The notes: generated by a model from the sequence alone, not told the origin. A DNA stretch of 64,000 nucleotides from Metallumcola ferriviriculae (GCF_035573695.1 NZ_CP121694.1:93501-157500); one strand, 5' to 3'. Positions 21,021-33,450 are shown, numbered from the stretch's first letter. Program-made: numbers and translations.

Positions 21021-21329
21021 TTACAGCTTAATCTCGATGTCCACACCGGCGGGTAAGTCCAAACGCATGAGAGCATCGACAGTCTTCGGAGTGGGTTCGA
21101 CAATATCAATCAAGCGCTTATGGGTCCGCATTTCAAACTGCTCACGAGAATCTTTGTTTACATGGGGTGAACGCAAGATAGTATAGATATTTTTCTCTGT
21201 AGGCAAAGGAATTGGACCGGACACCTCTGCGCCCGTACGCTTAGCTGTCTCCACGATTTTCTGGGAAGACTGATCCAATGCTTTATGATCAAACGCCTTA
21301 AGACGAATTCTAATTTTTTGCTTTGCCAT
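21021..21329 (-). CDS. rpsJ: 30S ribosomal protein S10 (NusE)
   Basis: S10 (102 residues) acts in the 30S head and, with NusB, in antitermination; it also contacts NusG, encoded at 35946. It starts [21 protein letters not shown] and contains [37 protein letters not shown] loop sequence. It heads the S10 set, 150 bp after tuf. Confidence 0.97.
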   Translation of the reverse strand: MAKQKIRIRLKAFDHKALDQSSQKIVETAKRTGAEVSGPIPLPTEKNIYTILRSPHVNKDSREQFEMRTHKRLIDIVEPTPKTVDALMRLDLPAGVDIEIKL

Positions 21330-21476
21330 TACTTTTTCCTCCTTCTCCGCCCGATTACCGGACCTTCTCAGTGAAAATTACCTGGAGTAATTCCAGCAAC
21401 CTTCCACCTCATCGCAAAACACTTTTGCATGACAAGGGGCTAACAGCCAAACGGCCGTCAGCCTCACTTGGATTAC
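21330..21476 (-). other. Structured gap between tuf (copy 1) and rpsJ
   Basis: The 150-bp spacer contains several short GC-rich inverted repeats, such as GCTGACGGCC pairing loosely with GGCTGTTAGC on the minus strand and CTGGAATTACTCCAG. No -10/-35 pair or U-run terminator is convincing. It could be the S10 leader, read through from the str operon. Confidence 0.35.
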
Positions 21477-21481
21477 TAATA

Positions 21482-22684
21482 CTACTCTGAAATTGCGCTT
21501 ACAACTCCGGCACCAACAGTGCGTCCGCCTTCGCGGATAGCGAAGCGCAGTCCCTCTTCAATAGCGATGGGGATAATTAAGTCTATTTCCATCTTGATGT
21601 TATCCCCGGGCATTACCATCTCTACACCTTCGGGTAGTTCTACGATGCCGGTCACGTCTGTGGTCCGGAAGTAAAACTGGGGACGGTAGCCCTTAAAGAA
21701 TGGTGTATGGCGGCCACCCTCTTCTTTGGTTAATACATATATCTCTGCGGAAAACTTGGTGTGTGGCTTAATGGAACCGGGCTTGGCCAATACCTGACCA
21801 CGCTCAATCTCTTTCCGGTCCACACCTCTCAGCAGGGTACCAATATTGTCTCCTGCTTCCGCCTGGTCCATCAGCTTGCGGAACATTTCTACGCCGGTTA
21901 CTATAGTCTTTCTGGTCGCTTCTTGTAAACCAACGATTTCTATCTCGTCGCCTACTTTGACAATACCGCGCTCTACTCTGCCGGTTGCCACTGTGCCACG
22001 GCCGGTAATACTGAATACGTCCTCTACCGGCATCAGAAATGGCTTATCTGTATCCCGTACTGGCGTAGGTATATATTCGTCAACTGCTGCCATCAGATCG
22101 TGAATCTTACCACACCATTCGCAGTCTTTTTCACCGCAGCCGCATTCCAATGCCTTTAGTGCAGATCCGGATACTATGGGAATGTCGTCACCGGGGAACT
22201 CATATTCACTTAGAAGCTCTCTTACTTCCATTTCTACAAGTTCCATTAATTCTTCGTCATCTACCATGTCCGCTTTATTTAGGAATACTACGATATAAGG
22301 TACGCCTACCTGACGCGCCAACAAAATGTGCTCACGTGTCTGGGGCATCGGACCGTCTGCTGCGCTTACTACCAAAATAGCTCCGTCCATTTGAGCTGCT
22401 CCGGTGATCATGTTTTTCACATAGTCTGCGTGGCCGGGGCAGTCAACGTGTGCATAGTGCCGATTGTCAGTCTCATATTCTACGTGGGCTGTGGAAATGG
22501 TGATGCCACGCTCTTTCTCCTCTGGGGCGTTATCAATCTGGTCATATGCCGTAGCTACGGCACCGCCGCCCTTTGACAGGGTAAAAGTAATCGCTGCTGT
22601 CAGCGTAGTTTTGCCGTGGTCCACGTGACCAATTGTCCCTACGTTTACGTGCGGTTTTGTTCTCTCAAACTTTTGCTTAGCCAT
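21482..22684 (-). CDS. tuf: Elongation factor Tu, copy 1
   Basis: This 400-residue GTPase delivers aminoacyl-tRNA. G1 is GHVDHGKTT (19-27), G3 DCPGH (81-85), G4 NKADM (136-140) and G5 SGSAL (172-176). Domains 2 and 3 follow. Residues 181-191 carry four cysteines (181, 183, 188, 191) where most EF-Tu have an acidic stretch, a possible metal site. It ends the str set rpsL-rpsG-fusA-tuf, 32 bp after fusA. The protein is identical to the second copy at 37606-38808. Confidence 0.98.
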   Translation of the reverse strand: MAKQKFERTKPHVNVGTIGHVDHGKTTLTAAITFTLSKGGGAVATAYDQIDNAPEEKERGITISTAHVEYETDNRHYAHVDCPGHADYVKNMITGAAQMDGAILVVSAADGPMPQTREHILLARQVGVPYIVVFLNKADMVDDEELMELVEMEVRELLSEYEFPGDDIPIVSGSALKALECGCGEKDCEWCGKIHDLMAAVDEYIPTPVRDTDKPFLMPVEDVFSITGRGTVATGRVERGIVKVGDEIEIVGLQEATRKTIVTGVEMFRKLMDQAEAGDNIGTLLRGVDRKEIERGQVLAKPGSIKPHTKFSAEIYVLTKEEGGRHTPFFKGYRPQFYFRTTDVTGIVELPEGVEMVMPGDNIKMEIDLIIPIAIEEGLRFAIREGGRTVGAGVVSAISE

Positions 22685-22716
22685 TGAGTATTCTCCTCCT
22701 CACAAATAGATACTTT

Positions 22717-24792
22717 TTAAAGTGTTCTTTTTTCAATAATTTTCTCAGCAATATTCTTGGGCACTTCATCATAATGGTCGAACTGCATTACGTAAGTACC
22801 TCTTCCCTGAGTCTTAGAACGCAGGTCAGTAGCATAACCGAACATTTCCGATAAAGGTACAAACGCACGAATTATCTGGGCACCCGCCCGCGGTTCCATG
22901 CCTTCCACCTTGCCCCGGCGGGAACTAACATCACCAATTATATCGCCCATGTATTCTTCCGGGACTGTTACCTCAACCTTCATCATTGGCTCTAGCAGCA
23001 CTGGACTTGCCTTTCTCGTACCATCTTTAAAAGCCATTGATCCAGCAATCTTAAAGGCCATTTCCGAGGAGTCAACATCATGATAAGACCCATCATACAA
23101 TGTAGCGCGGAAGTCAATAGCGGGATATCCGGCCATGACACCGTTTTCGGCTGCCTCGCGAATACCGGCCTCCACAGGCGCAATATATTCTTTCGGCACC
23201 GAACCGCCTACAATTTTATCGACGAATTCTATGCCGCTACCCGGTTCAAGTGGTTCAAGTTCTACCCGAACATGCCCATATTGACCACGTCCGCCACTCT
23301 GGCGAATAAATTTACCTTCGGCCTTCACAGCACCTCGGATAGTTTCTTTATAAGCCACCTGCGGCCGGCCGACATTAGCATCAACCCTAAATTCACGTAG
23401 CAAGCGGTCTATAATAATTTCTAAGTGAAGCTCCCCCATGCCCTGAATAATCGTCTGGCCAGTTTCATGGTCAGTATAGACACGGAAAGTGGGGTCTTCC
23501 TCCGCTAGTTTCTGTAGTGCAATGCCCATCTTTTCTTGGTCCGCCTTGGTTTTGGGCTCGATGGCTACATCAATGACAGGTTCAGGGAACTGCATGGATT
23601 CCAGCATAATAGGATGGTCGCTATCACATAATGTATCACCGGTAGAAGTATTCTTTAATCCTACTGCACCGGCAATGTCACCGGTGTAAACTTCCTCCAC
23701 TTCTTCCCGATGGTTAGCGTGCATTAACAATATCCGCCCAATACGTTCTCTCTTGCCCGTAGCCGCATTATAAAGATAGGACCCAGACTTCAAGGTTCCC
23801 GAATAAACTCTAAAGAAGCATAACTTACCCACATATGGGTCGGTAGCAATCTTAAAAGCCAATGCGGAAAACGGCTCAGAATCGTCAGCAATCCGCTTTC
23901 CTTCCTCGTCAGTATCAGGAATAATACCCTGAATGGGAGGGACGTCGGTAGGTGCAGGCATATAGTCTACAACCCCATCCAGCAAAAGCTGAACCCCTTT
24001 ATTCTTAAAAGAGGACCCACAAAAAACTGGAATTATATCTACCGCCAACGTGGCCTTTCTCACTGCCTCTTTAATTTCTCCGGCAGAAATTTCTTCCCCG
24101 TTTAGGTATTTCTCCATTAACGTTTCATCAGAATCCGCAACTGCTTCCAAAAGCTTTTCTCGATATTCCTGAGCTATCTCCTGCATGTCTTCGGGAATAT
24201 CCGTTTCGTCACTGCGAGTACCTAGATCATCCACATATATAATTGCCCTATTGCGAATTAAATCCACAATACCCTGGAAATTCTCCTCCGAACCTATGGG
24301 CAGTTGCATAGCTACCGGGTTAGCGCCCAGACGATCTCGAATCATATTAGTCCCGCGGAAAAAATCCGCTCCGACTCTATCCATCTTGTTGATATATGCA
24401 ATTCTTGGCACCCCATACTTATCCGCCTGACGCCATACTGTTTCAGACTGAGGTTCCACCCCGCCTACAGAGCAGAAAACAGCCACCGCCCCGTCCAACA
24501 CACGCAAGGAACGTTCCACCTCTACAGTGAAGTCAACGTGCCCTGGTGTATCTATGATATTTATGCGGTGATCTCGCCAAAAACATGTAGTAGCAGCGGA
24601 GGTAATAGTAATGCCTCTTTCCTGCTCCTGAACCATCCAGTCCATCGTCGCAGCACCATCATGAACCTCACCTAACTTATGCACCTTACCAGTATAGAAC
24701 AAGATGCGCTCGGTAGTTGTGGTCTTTCCTGCATCGATATGTGCCATAATTCCAATATTCCTAGTTTTTTCTAATGAGACTTGACGAGCCAC
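22717..24792 (-). CDS. fusA: Elongation factor G
   Basis: EF-G (691 residues) drives translocation. It starts with [20 protein letters not shown] (G1), followed by G3 DTPGH and G4 NKMD. Domain IV has the [16 protein letters not shown] segment. GTG at 24792 is the start because AAAGGGGG precedes it; 13 further in-frame codons upstream have no such site. It is 51 bp after rpsG. Confidence 0.97.
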   Translation of the reverse strand: MARQVSLEKTRNIGIMAHIDAGKTTTTERILFYTGKVHKLGEVHDGAATMDWMVQEQERGITITSAATTCFWRDHRINIIDTPGHVDFTVEVERSLRVLDGAVAVFCSVGGVEPQSETVWRQADKYGVPRIAYINKMDRVGADFFRGTNMIRDRLGANPVAMQLPIGSEENFQGIVDLIRNRAIIYVDDLGTRSDETDIPEDMQEIAQEYREKLLEAVADSDETLMEKYLNGEEISAGEIKEAVRKATLAVDIIPVFCGSSFKNKGVQLLLDGVVDYMPAPTDVPPIQGIIPDTDEEGKRIADDSEPFSALAFKIATDPYVGKLCFFRVYSGTLKSGSYLYNAATGKRERIGRILLMHANHREEVEEVYTGDIAGAVGLKNTSTGDTLCDSDHPIMLESMQFPEPVIDVAIEPKTKADQEKMGIALQKLAEEDPTFRVYTDHETGQTIIQGMGELHLEIIIDRLLREFRVDANVGRPQVAYKETIRGAVKAEGKFIRQSGGRGQYGHVRVELEPLEPGSGIEFVDKIVGGSVPKEYIAPVEAGIREAAENGVMAGYPAIDFRATLYDGSYHDVDSSEMAFKIAGSMAFKDGTRKASPVLLEPMMKVEVTVPEEYMGDIIGDVSSRRGKVEGMEPRAGAQIIRAFVPLSEMFGYATDLRSKTQGRGTYVMQFDHYDEVPKNIAEKIIEKRTL

Positions 24793-24843
24793 TATTATCC
24801 CCCTTTCTGCAAGCAGCAACATCGGCTTCAAGCCGATATGTCA

Positions 24844-25314
24844 CTACCAGCGATAATGCGCGAACGCCTTGTTGGCCTCCGCCATTTTATGCGTATCTTC
24901 TTTCTTCTTGACAGCGCCCCCTGTGTTATTAGCAGCATCCATCAATTCAGATGCCAACTTATCCTGCAGGTTTTTGCCACCCCGCTGACGTGAATAATTG
25001 GTTAACCAACGAATAGCCAAGGTTTCACGTCTTTCAGGACGCACTTCTACGGGAACCTGGTAGTTAGCACCACCAACGCGACGCGCTTTAACTTCCAATA
25101 CAGGCATAATGTTTTTCATCGCTTGCTCGAATATCTCGTTAGCTTCTTTGCCTGTTCTGTCAGCAATAATATCCAACGCACCGTAGACTATCTTTTCTGA
25201 AATGCTCTTTTTACCATCCAGCATCATCTGATTAATTAACTTGGTAATTCTAATGCTGCCATAAATCGGATCCGGCAGAATCTCCTGCTTAGGTACAGAT
25301 CCCCTTCGCGGCAT
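24844..25314 (-). CDS. rpsG: 30S ribosomal protein S7
   Basis: S7 (156 residues) nucleates the 30S head and lies at the E site. It begins [20 protein letters not shown] and ends in [15 protein letters not shown]. It sits 17 bp after rpsL in the str set. Confidence 0.97.
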   Translation of the reverse strand: MPRRGSVPKQEILPDPIYGSIRITKLINQMMLDGKKSISEKIVYGALDIIADRTGKEANEIFEQAMKNIMPVLEVKARRVGGANYQVPVEVRPERRETLAIRWLTNYSRQRGGKNLQDKLASELMDAANNTGGAVKKKEDTHKMAEANKAFAHYRW

Positions 25315-25331
25315 ACATTTCCCCCCTTTAA

Positions 25332-25706
25332 TTACTTCTTAGGTCTTTTCGCTCCATATTTAGAACGTCCTTGCTTTCTATCCTCAACACCCGCGGTGTC
25401 TAAAGCACCACGCACGATGTGATACCTCACACCGGGAATGTCTTTCACCCTGCCGCCTCTAACCAGTACAACTGAGTGTTCTTGCAGGTTATGACCAATG
25501 CCAGGGATATATGCAGTAACCTCTATCCCGTTAGTTAGCCTGACCCGAGTAATTTTTCTCAAGGCAGAGTTGGGTTTCTTAGGAGTAGTTGTATACACTC
25601 TAGTGCAAACCCCCCGTTTTTGCGGGCTGTTTTTTAACGCCGGTGAGGTAGATTTCTTTTTAATCGACTTCCTGCCTTTTCTCACCAATTGGTTAATAGT
25701 TGGCAT
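25332..25706 (-). CDS. rpsL: 30S ribosomal protein S12
   Basis: S12 (124 residues) is at the decoding centre. [13 protein letters not shown] holds the lysine mutated in streptomycin resistance, and the second site [13 protein letters not shown] is also wild type, so no resistance allele is seen. An AAGGAGGTGGAG site precedes ATG 25706. It opens the str set. Confidence 0.97.
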   Translation of the reverse strand: MPTINQLVRKGRKSIKKKSTSPALKNSPQKRGVCTRVYTTTPKKPNSALRKITRVRLTNGIEVTAYIPGIGHNLQEHSVVLVRGGRVKDIPGVRYHIVRGALDTAGVEDRKQGRSKYGAKRPKK

Positions 25707-25858
25707 TTAACTCCACCTCCTTCCTGAAATATTTTAAATCAAGTGAAGAGCAAGCCATGTCTTAAACAACATTGGTCTGCCGCGTTCATACTTCCAACTC
25801 AGGAAGTATTCTCGCAGCAAACCAGATATTTAAGTAATGAAACAAATGCCCTGAGAAG
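25707..25858 (-). promoter_or_regulatory. rpsL leader with stem-loop
   Basis: The 152-bp gap before rpsL has a perfect 8-bp hairpin, ATACTTCC against GGAAGTAT over six bases (about 25785-25806). There is no U-run, and no good promoter is visible. It is a plausible control or processing element between the L7Ae gene and the str set. Confidence 0.4.
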
Positions 25859-26107
25859 CTACTTTAATATAGCCGCAGCAGCGGCCCCTACCTGAATACC
25901 ACAAACTTCACCTAATTCTTTCATGCTGGGTACACGGTTTACAGGTACCTGATTTTGATGACAGAGATCCGTCAAAGAAGTCACCATCTGTTTATCCGCA
26001 TCTTCAGCCACAAACACCACCTGCACCAAGCCCTTTTGAACCGCTTTTATTGTTTGTTTTGTCCCAATGGTTTTATTCCCGGCGGTGCGCAGCGTCTCTA
26101 AAGGCAT
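25859..26107 (-). CDS. ybxF: L7Ae-family K-turn RNA-binding protein (YbxF-like)
   Basis: This 82-residue protein belongs to the L7Ae/L30e fold. The core includes GNKTIGTKQTIKAVQKG, the VVFVAEDAD strand and VPVNRVPSMKELGEVCGI. B. subtilis YbxF, in the same rpoC-rpsL position, binds kink-turn RNAs, but its cellular target is unknown. It is 49 bp after rpoC and probably co-transcribed with it. Confidence 0.9.
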   Translation of the reverse strand: MPLETLRTAGNKTIGTKQTIKAVQKGLVQVVFVAEDADKQMVTSLTDLCHQNQVPVNRVPSMKELGEVCGIQVGAAAAAILK

Positions 26108-26156
26108 AGCACTTCCCCCTTGCCGAACAACACACTAATACATATTATCATTTTAG

Positions 26157-29100
26157 CTAAGGCGTGTCAACAAGATTTGTTTCCTTAAAAAAATCCTTTG
26201 ACAGCATATCCTCCCCGGCATTCGCGGGCAGCAATTCTACACTGCGATAACGGGACATGCCTGTGCCCGCCGGAATAAGTTTACCAATAATAACATTCTC
26301 TTTAAGCCCCAGCAGCGGGTCTAGCTTGCCTTTGATGGCCGCCTCAGTCAGTACCCGGGTAGTCTCCTGGAAAGATGCCGCGGATAGGAAAGAGTCTGTA
26401 GCCAGGGACGCCTTGGTAATTCCTAGCAGCACAGTCTTGGCTGATCCTGGTTCTCCCCCTTTACCCACAGCTTCTCGGTTCGCTTCTTCCAAATCAAACA
26501 GGTCAATGGTACCGCCTGGCAGCAATTCAGTATCGCCAGATTCTTCCACCTTAACCTTGCGAAGCATTTGCCTAATCATAACCTCTATATGTTTATCATT
26601 GATGTTAACGCCCTGCAAGCGATATACCCTTTGCACCTCTCGCAGGAGGTAATTTTGCACTTTGCGGACCCCTTTGACTTTCAAGAGGTCATGGGGGTTG
26701 ACTGACCCTTCGGTTAACTCATCCCCAGCTTCAACAGAATCCCCGTCACGTACCTTAAGGCGCGAGCCGTAGGGTGCCTGCTGTGCAGATTTAACTTCGT
26801 CTCCATCCACGATGGATACTTCGCGACGCCCCTTAACCTCCTTGAAGCGCACAATTCCGTCCGCTTCGGCAATTAATGCCTGCCCCTTTGGTTTACGAGC
26901 TTCAAACAACTCTTCAACCCTTGGCAAACCTTGGGTAATGTCATCGCCGGCAACACCACCGGTATGGAATGTACGCATCGTTAGCTGCGTACCCGGTTCA
27001 CCGATTGATTGCGCCGCAATAATACCTACCGATTCACCAATCTCAACTTTTTTACCGGTAGCCAGATTGCGACCGTAACATTTAGCGCAAACGCCATATC
27101 TTGTTTTGCATGTGAGAATAGACCGCACATCCACTTTTTTAATTCCAACCCGAACGATGTCGTCCGCCTGCTCTTCCATAATCTCTTCATTGGCACGCAC
27201 AATTACTTCACCGGTTTCGGGGTGTATTATATCTTGGGCAGTAGTACGGCCAACTAATCGCTCATCAAGATTCTCAATGACTTCACTGCCATCGGTAATT
27301 TGCACCGCTTCTATACTTTGTTCAGTGCCGCAGTCTTCCTCGCGAACAATTACATCCTGAGCGACATCTACCAACCGTCGTGTTAAGTAACCTGAATCAG
27401 CCGTTCTTAATGCAGTATCCGCCAGACCTTTTCTGGCTCCGTGAGTGGAAATAAAGTACTCCAATACTGTTAATCCTTCCCGGAAGTTCGCCTTAATTGG
27501 CAGGTCGATAATTCGGCCGGAGGGGTCTGCCATCAAACCCCGCATACCAGCTAACTGTCGAATCTGCTGTACATTACCCCGGGCGCCTGATGTCGCCATC
27601 ATGAAGATAGGGTTGAACTTATCCAATGTATCCATCAGCCGCTCTGTCACTGTTTCAGTGGCATTATTCCAAAGGTCAATCACCTTCTGATACCGTTCTT
27701 CGTCTGTAATAAGACCTCGCCGGTACTGGCGTTCTACGTCTTCAACCACTGCCTCTGTTTTAGCCAGAATTTCTTTTTTATGTGTAGGAACATCAATATC
27801 AGCAACGCCGATGGTGATGCCCGCCTTAGTAGAGTAGTGATAGCCAATCCGTTTAATCCCATCCAACAGTTTCGGGGTAGCAGCCAAGCCAAGGTGGCGG
27901 TAACAGTTTGCAACTATTTGACCCAATGCTTTTTTATCCGCATCCTGATTAAAATATCCCAGTTCTTTTGGAATAGGAACTTCAAAATTAAAAATCATTC
28001 GCCCTGGTGTGGTTTCTATCAGCTTACCATCGATACGGGCCTTGATTTTTGCATGTAAATCCACGGCACCTGTTTCGTATGCCATCTTTGCTTCTTCGAA
28101 GGTACCAAATATTGTTCCCTCACCCTTGGCCCCATCCTTGGTAATGGTAAGGTAATAGCTGCCCAGCACCATATCCTGGGTTGGCGTAGCCACCGGCTGC
28201 CCATCTTTGGGATTAAGGATGTTGCCGCTAGAAAGCATAAGCAGTCTCGCTTCAGATTGCGCTTCGGCTGAAAGAGGTACGTGAACCGCCATCTGGTCAC
28301 CGTCAAAGTCGGCATTATAAGCAGTACATACCAAAGGATGTATTTGTAATGCCCGCCCTTCTACCAATACAGGTTCAAACGCCTGGATGCCCAAACGGTG
28401 AAGGGTAGGCGCACGGTTTAGCAGCACCGGGTGCTCTTTAATGACTTCTTCCAGAACATCCCATACTTCGTTTTTCAACCGCTCTACCAAACGCTTAGAA
28501 CTTTTTATGTTATGGGCATATCCTTTATCAACCAAGCGCTTCATCACAAACGGTTTAAACAGTTCAAGAGCCATCTCTTTTGGTAAACCGCACTGATGCA
28601 TTTCCATTTCCGGGCCCACAACAATTACAGAACGCCCTGAATAATCCACCCGTTTGCCCAAAAGGTTCTGGCGAAAACGCCCCTGCTTACCCTTAAGCAT
28701 ATCGCTGAGAGATTTTAAGGGCCTGTTGCCCGGACCAGTAACGGGTCTCCCTCTCCGCCCATTGTCAATCAATGCATCCACTGCCTCTTGCAGCATGCGT
28801 TTTTCATTACGAACAATAATATCTGGCGCGCCTAAGTCCAACAGCCGCTTTAAACGATTGTTTCTATTAATTACCCGTCGGTAAAGGTCATTGAGGTCGG
28901 AGGTGGCAAAACGGCCGCCGTCCAGCTGCACCATGGGACGAAGCTCCGGCGGAATAACAGGAATAACATCTAAAATCATCCAGTCAGGTCGATTGCCCGA
29001 ATTTTTAAATGCTTCCGCAACTTCCAACCTTCTGATTGCCCTTACTCTGCGCTGTCCGCTGACTTCCTTAAGCTCTTGGCGTAACGCCGCGGTCAATTCC

Positions 29101-29654
29101 TCCAGATCGATCTTTTCCAGGAGCGCCTTAACAGATTCAGCACCCATGCCGGCTTTAAACTTATTACCATACTTGTCCCTATATTCTCGATATTCCGTTT
29201 CTGTCAAAAGTTGTTTCTGCATCAACGGCGTTTCTTCAGGGTCTACAACGACATAGGCGACAAAATATAACACCTTCTCCAAGGACCTAGGGGACATATC
29301 CAACAATAGCCCCATGCGACTAGGTATTCCTTTAAAATACCAAATATGAGAGACAGGCGCCGCCAATTCAATATGTCCCAGACGCTCGCGACGGACTTTA
29401 GAACGGGTTACCTCAACGCCGCAGCGGTCACAAATAATACCCTTGTAACGTACCCTCTTATATTTACCGCAGTGGCACTCCCAATCTTTAGTTGGGCCGA
29501 AGATTTTTTCACAAAAGAGACCTTCCCTTTCGGGTTTTAACGTCCGGTAGTTAATGGTTTCCGGTTTCTTTACTTCACCACTGGACCAAGCCCTAATTTG
29601 CTCCGGCGAAGCTAAACCAATCCGCATCCCATCAAAGTTGTTCACATCTAGCAA
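26157..29654 (-). CDS. rpoC: DNA-directed RNA polymerase subunit beta-prime
   Basis: The subunit has 1165 residues. An N-terminal zinc finger ([19 protein letters not shown]), the catalytic [14 protein letters not shown] loop with three Mg-binding aspartates, the trigger-loop region and a second zinc site ([13 protein letters not shown]) are all seen. TTG at 29654 is chosen: homologues begin MLDVNNF and a purine-rich GGGAGCGAGG lies upstream. The open frame extends 26 codons further but without similarity. It lies 83 bp after rpoB. Confidence 0.97.
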   Translation of the reverse strand: MLDVNNFDGMRIGLASPEQIRAWSSGEVKKPETINYRTLKPEREGLFCEKIFGPTKDWECHCGKYKRVRYKGIICDRCGVEVTRSKVRRERLGHIELAAPVSHIWYFKGIPSRMGLLLDMSPRSLEKVLYFVAYVVVDPEETPLMQKQLLTETEYREYRDKYGNKFKAGMGAESVKALLEKIDLEELTAALRQELKEVSGQRRVRAIRRLEVAEAFKNSGNRPDWMILDVIPVIPPELRPMVQLDGGRFATSDLNDLYRRVINRNNRLKRLLDLGAPDIIVRNEKRMLQEAVDALIDNGRRGRPVTGPGNRPLKSLSDMLKGKQGRFRQNLLGKRVDYSGRSVIVVGPEMEMHQCGLPKEMALELFKPFVMKRLVDKGYAHNIKSSKRLVERLKNEVWDVLEEVIKEHPVLLNRAPTLHRLGIQAFEPVLVEGRALQIHPLVCTAYNADFDGDQMAVHVPLSAEAQSEARLLMLSSGNILNPKDGQPVATPTQDMVLGSYYLTITKDGAKGEGTIFGTFEEAKMAYETGAVDLHAKIKARIDGKLIETTPGRMIFNFEVPIPKELGYFNQDADKKALGQIVANCYRHLGLAATPKLLDGIKRIGYHYSTKAGITIGVADIDVPTHKKEILAKTEAVVEDVERQYRRGLITDEERYQKVIDLWNNATETVTERLMDTLDKFNPIFMMATSGARGNVQQIRQLAGMRGLMADPSGRIIDLPIKANFREGLTVLEYFISTHGARKGLADTALRTADSGYLTRRLVDVAQDVIVREEDCGTEQSIEAVQITDGSEVIENLDERLVGRTTAQDIIHPETGEVIVRANEEIMEEQADDIVRVGIKKVDVRSILTCKTRYGVCAKCYGRNLATGKKVEIGESVGIIAAQSIGEPGTQLTMRTFHTGGVAGDDITQGLPRVEELFEARKPKGQALIAEADGIVRFKEVKGRREVSIVDGDEVKSAQQAPYGSRLKVRDGDSVEAGDELTEGSVNPHDLLKVKGVRKVQNYLLREVQRVYRLQGVNINDKHIEVMIRQMLRKVKVEESGDTELLPGGTIDLFDLEEANREAVGKGGEPGSAKTVLLGITKASLATDSFLSAASFQETTRVLTEAAIKGKLDPLLGLKENVIIGKLIPAGTGMSRYRSVELLPANAGEDMLSKDFFKETNLVDTP

Positions 29655-29737
29655 GGGCCTCGCTCCCTTCAAATTTGTTGATGATGTTCGATTTAATAAT
29701 ACAGACGAACCCACTCTCGCTACACTTGCCAAGGAAT

Positions 29738-32700
29738 TTAGCTATCTTCCTCATCACCTTTGTCCGGGAGTTCGTCAAAATCGTCCTCATCAATGTCCGA
29801 ATCGCCCTGGTCATCGTCTTCGTCCAGTTCGTCATCGCCTTCGTCCAGTTCCAAATCCGTATCGTCTTCCTCATCTTCTTTATCGCCTGCCACCGGGGTC
29901 AGTCCATCGTCAATCTCTTCATCTTCTTCACCCTTGACATCAATACCCAGTTCTTTAGCTGTCTCGCTAATATCTTCATCTTCTTCACGAATTTCTATTT
30001 CTTGTTCGCCCTCAGACAGTATTTTAACATCCAAACCCAGACTCTGAAGCTCTTTTATCAGCACCTTGAAAGATTCTGGCACCCCTGGTTCGGGAACATT
30101 TTCGCCCTTGACAATGGCCTCATATGTTTTAACCCGCCCTACCACGTCATCAGATTTCACAGTAAGGATTTCCTGAAGAGTATACGCTGCGCCATAGGCC
30201 TCCAAAGCCCAAACTTCCATTTCGCCGAAACGCTGACCACCGAACTGAGCTTTACCGCCCAGCGGCTGTTGAGTAACTAATGAATATGGACCAGTAGAAC
30301 GCGCGTGAATCTTATCATCCACCAAGTGTGCCAGTTTCAACATATACATATATCCTACAGTAACTTCATTATCGAATTTTTCACCGCTGCGTCCATCAAA
30401 TAGCCTGGTTTTTCCGTTTCGCTGCAAACCGGCCTCTTCCAACAGATCGAAAACATCTTCCTCGCTAGCCCCGTCAAACACCGGGGTAGCCATATGCATT
30501 CCCATCGCTGCAGCGGCCATGCCTAGATGACATTCCAGCACCTGCCCAACGTTCATCCTGGAAGGCACCCCTAGCGGGTTGAGTACTATTTCCAACGGTG
30601 TCCCATCTGGCATAAAAGGCATATCCTCTTCGGGAAGGATTCGGGAAATGACACCCTTGTTACCATGACGACCTGCCATTTTATCCCCCTCGGATATTTT
30701 CCGCTTCTGGGCGACATAGGCGCGCACCAGCTTATTTACGCCAGGCGCCAGTTCATCACCGTTTTCCCGGGAAAACACCTTGACATCCACAACTTTACCA
30801 GTTTCCCCATGGGGAACTCTCAAAGACGTATCCCTAACTTCCCGAGCTTTTTCACCGAAAATTGCTCGCAGCAACCTTTCCTCGGCGGTTAGTTCAGTCT
30901 CCCCTTTGGGAGTAACCTTACCGACCAAAATGTCACCGGGACGCACCTCGGCACCAACACGAATAATTCCACGGTCGTCTAAGTCCTTCAATACATCTTC
31001 GCCAACATTTGGGATGTCTCTTGTGATTTCTTCAGGGCCTAATTTAGTGTCCCGAGCATCCGCTTCATATTCTTCTATGTGAATTGATGTAAATACATCA
31101 TCTTTAACTAATTTTTCGCTAATCAGAATAGCGTCCTCATAGTTATAACCTTCCCATGTCATAAAACCGATAAGAATATTTCGCCCCAAGGCCAATTCTC
31201 CTTGGTCGGTAGAAGCCCCATCCGCAATTACATCGCCCTTTTTCACACGGGCATTCTTCTTGACTATAGGCTTTTGATTAATACAAGTGCCCTGGTTAGA
31301 CCGGGAAAATTTCTGGAGATTGTATGAATCAGTAGTACCTCCATCGGTACGAATAACTATTTTATCAGCGGTTACTTTTTCCGCAATACCATCATTCAGC
31401 GCCAATAAAACCACGCCAGAATCCCGGGCGGTTTTCCATTCCATACCTGTACCAACCAGCGGCGCGGCCGTTTTAAGCAGCGGCACTGCCTGCCGTTGCA
31501 TGTTAGCCCCCATTAAAGCTCTGTTAGCATCGTCGTGCTCCAAAAATGGAATTAACGCCGTAGCCACACTGACCACCTGTTTAGGTGATACATCCATAAA
31601 ATCCACTTTCTCAGCCGGTACCACAAGTATTTCACTACCGTGGCGTGCATTGACTTTACTGTGAATAAATTTACCGTCATCATCTAACGGCGCATTAGCC
31701 TGCGCCACTACATAGTTATCTTCTTCATCGGCCGTAAGATATTGGATCTCTTCAGTTACCGCGCCTAGTTCCTTATTCACTTTGCGATACGGAGTCTCAA
31801 TAAAGCCAAACTCGTTAATCCTGGCATAGGTACTTAGTGATCCAATCAAGCCAATGTTAGGACCTTCCGGGGTTTCAATGGGACACATGCGCCCGTAATG
31901 GGAGTGGTGTACGTCACGAACCTCGAATCCAGCCCGTTCTCGGCTCAAACCACCGGGGCCTAATGCACTGAGACGCCGCTTATGTGTCAACTCAGCCAAA
32001 GGATTAGTCTGATCCATGAACTGCGATAGCTGACTACTGCCAAAGAATTCCTTGATAGCAGCCACAACCGGACGAATGTTTATCAGCACCTGAGGGGTAA
32101 TAACATCTACATCCTGAATGGTCATCCGTTCACGGACCACTCTCTCCATGCGAGATAGCCCTATGCGAAATTGGTTTTGTAAAAGCTCACCCACGGAACG
32201 CAACCTACGGTTCCCCAAGTGGTCGATGTCATCACGGCGCGCTTTTCCATCCATCAATTTCAGGAAATAGCGAATAGCTGCTATTATGTCATTACGGGTA
32301 ATATGTTTTTCGGAACCTTTTAACGCTTCCGGAGGAAGTTCATTCTTTAATTTTTTATTCATTTTATAGCGCCCGACATTACCAAGATCATACCTTTTGG
32401 CATCAAAGAAAAGTGTTTCTAATAATGAGCGGGCACTGTCTACGGTGGGCGGCTCGCCCGGACGCAAACGCTTGTATATTTCAATCAACGCTTCATCTTC
32501 ACTGTCAGTGTTGTCTTTTTCCAATGTCAGTTGAATACGCTCATCTTGCTGAAACAGTTCCAAAACTTTACTATTACTGCCCCAGCCCAAAGCGCGCACC
32601 AGAACCGTAGCGGGAAGCTTTCTAGTGCGATCCACCCTGACATAAATATAGTTATTGACATCGCTTTCGAATTCCAACCAAGCACCGCGGTTGGGAATCA

Positions 32701-33178
32701 TTGTAGCACCAAAAAGTTTTATGCCGCTAGAGTCAATACTTTCTTTGTAGTAAACTCCGGGGGATCGAACCAGCTGACTGACAATAACCCTTTCAGCACC
32801 ATTTATAATGAACGTTCCCTTGTCAGTCATGAGCGGGAAATCACCCATAAAGACTTCCTGTTCCTTCACCTCACCGGTTTCCTTATTAATCAACCTTACT
32901 TTCACGCGTAACGGTGCGGCGTACGTGACATCCCGTTCTTTACACTCTTCCACCTCGTATTTTGGATTACCCAGGTTATAATCGATAAATTCCAACACAA
33001 GGTTTCCCGTAAAGTCTTGGATAGGTGAGATGTCACGAAACATCTCTTTTAGACCCTCATTTAAAAACCACTCATAAGAATTCCTTTGAATCTCGATCAG
33101 GTTGGGCATATCCAAAACTTCTTCAATCTTGGCAAAGGTCCACCGTTCCCTGCTCCCTACCTTTACAGGATAGGCCAT
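29738..33178 (-). CDS. rpoB: DNA-directed RNA polymerase subunit beta
   Basis: The subunit has 1146 residues. The rifampicin region [20 protein letters not shown] has wild-type residues, and the C-terminal clamp segment [20 protein letters not shown] is present. The last 64 residues are extraordinarily acidic (39 Asp/Glu, two Lys). ATG at 33178, preceded by GGGGGTGA, matches homologues beginning MAYPVKVG. It has its own promoter just after the rplL terminator. Confidence 0.97.
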   Translation of the reverse strand: MAYPVKVGSRERWTFAKIEEVLDMPNLIEIQRNSYEWFLNEGLKEMFRDISPIQDFTGNLVLEFIDYNLGNPKYEVEECKERDVTYAAPLRVKVRLINKETGEVKEQEVFMGDFPLMTDKGTFIINGAERVIVSQLVRSPGVYYKESIDSSGIKLFGATMIPNRGAWLEFESDVNNYIYVRVDRTRKLPATVLVRALGWGSNSKVLELFQQDERIQLTLEKDNTDSEDEALIEIYKRLRPGEPPTVDSARSLLETLFFDAKRYDLGNVGRYKMNKKLKNELPPEALKGSEKHITRNDIIAAIRYFLKLMDGKARRDDIDHLGNRRLRSVGELLQNQFRIGLSRMERVVRERMTIQDVDVITPQVLINIRPVVAAIKEFFGSSQLSQFMDQTNPLAELTHKRRLSALGPGGLSRERAGFEVRDVHHSHYGRMCPIETPEGPNIGLIGSLSTYARINEFGFIETPYRKVNKELGAVTEEIQYLTADEEDNYVVAQANAPLDDDGKFIHSKVNARHGSEILVVPAEKVDFMDVSPKQVVSVATALIPFLEHDDANRALMGANMQRQAVPLLKTAAPLVGTGMEWKTARDSGVVLLALNDGIAEKVTADKIVIRTDGGTTDSYNLQKFSRSNQGTCINQKPIVKKNARVKKGDVIADGASTDQGELALGRNILIGFMTWEGYNYEDAILISEKLVKDDVFTSIHIEEYEADARDTKLGPEEITRDIPNVGEDVLKDLDDRGIIRVGAEVRPGDILVGKVTPKGETELTAEERLLRAIFGEKAREVRDTSLRVPHGETGKVVDVKVFSRENGDELAPGVNKLVRAYVAQKRKISEGDKMAGRHGNKGVISRILPEEDMPFMPDGTPLEIVLNPLGVPSRMNVGQVLECHLGMAAAAMGMHMATPVFDGASEEDVFDLLEEAGLQRNGKTRLFDGRSGEKFDNEVTVGYMYMLKLAHLVDDKIHARSTGPYSLVTQQPLGGKAQFGGQRFGEMEVWALEAYGAAYTLQEILTVKSDDVVGRVKTYEAIVKGENVPEPGVPESFKVLIKELQSLGLDVKILSEGEQEIEIREEDEDISETAKELGIDVKGEEDEEIDDGLTPVAGDKEDEEDDTDLELDEGDDELDEDDDQGDSDIDEDDFDELPDKGDEEDS

Positions 33179-33212
33179 TAACACATCACCCCCGTTTAAA
33201 TATGTAGCAAAA

Positions 33213-33246
33213 CAGCAGCACAATTAATAAATATACCCTGCTGCTA
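33213..33246 (-). promoter_or_regulatory. Stem-loop in the rpoB leader, possible attenuator
   Basis: AGCAGCA (33214-33220) pairs with TGCTGCT (33239-33245). On the minus strand the stem is followed by GTTTTGC. It resembles a weak terminator 35 bases before the rpoB start. The 240-base leader between promoter and gene has no other feature I could identify. Confidence 0.4.
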
Positions 33247-33421
33247 TAAATACAGTAAAAGTGCTAAAAGCAAGGTTCTAATATCAAACCTCGCTTCTTC
33301 AAAATTATGGCAACAAAACTCCACTTGTATAGGCTTTCCTGAAAATACGTGAAATATTCCATTATACATGTAAATTTTACCTTAAGAGATAGTATTTTTT
33401 AAGACTAAACGCCATTTTAAT

Positions 33422-33450
33422 ATGGTAGCATAAGCGGGGGTCACTGTCAA
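33422..33450 (-). promoter_or_regulatory. SigA-type promoter of rpoB-rpoC
   Basis: TTGACA (33445-33450), 17 bases, TACCAT (33422-33427) on the minus strand. The -35 hexamer begins within a few bases of the U-run of the rplL terminator. Confidence 0.8.

Noticed and set aside
29655..29732. N-terminal extension of rpoC (26 codons)
   Set aside because: Homologues start at MLDVNNF; the extension has no ribosome-binding site or similarity.
29675..30280. A 201-codon plus-strand frame opposite the rpoB 3' end
   Set aside because: It is the antisense of the acidic tail of rpoB; composition is explained by the Asp/Glu codons on the other strand.
33224..33421. Possible ybxB-type gene between rplL and rpoB, as in B. 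subtilis
   Set aside because: The 240-bp leader has no open frame of suitable size; only a promoter and a hairpin are present.
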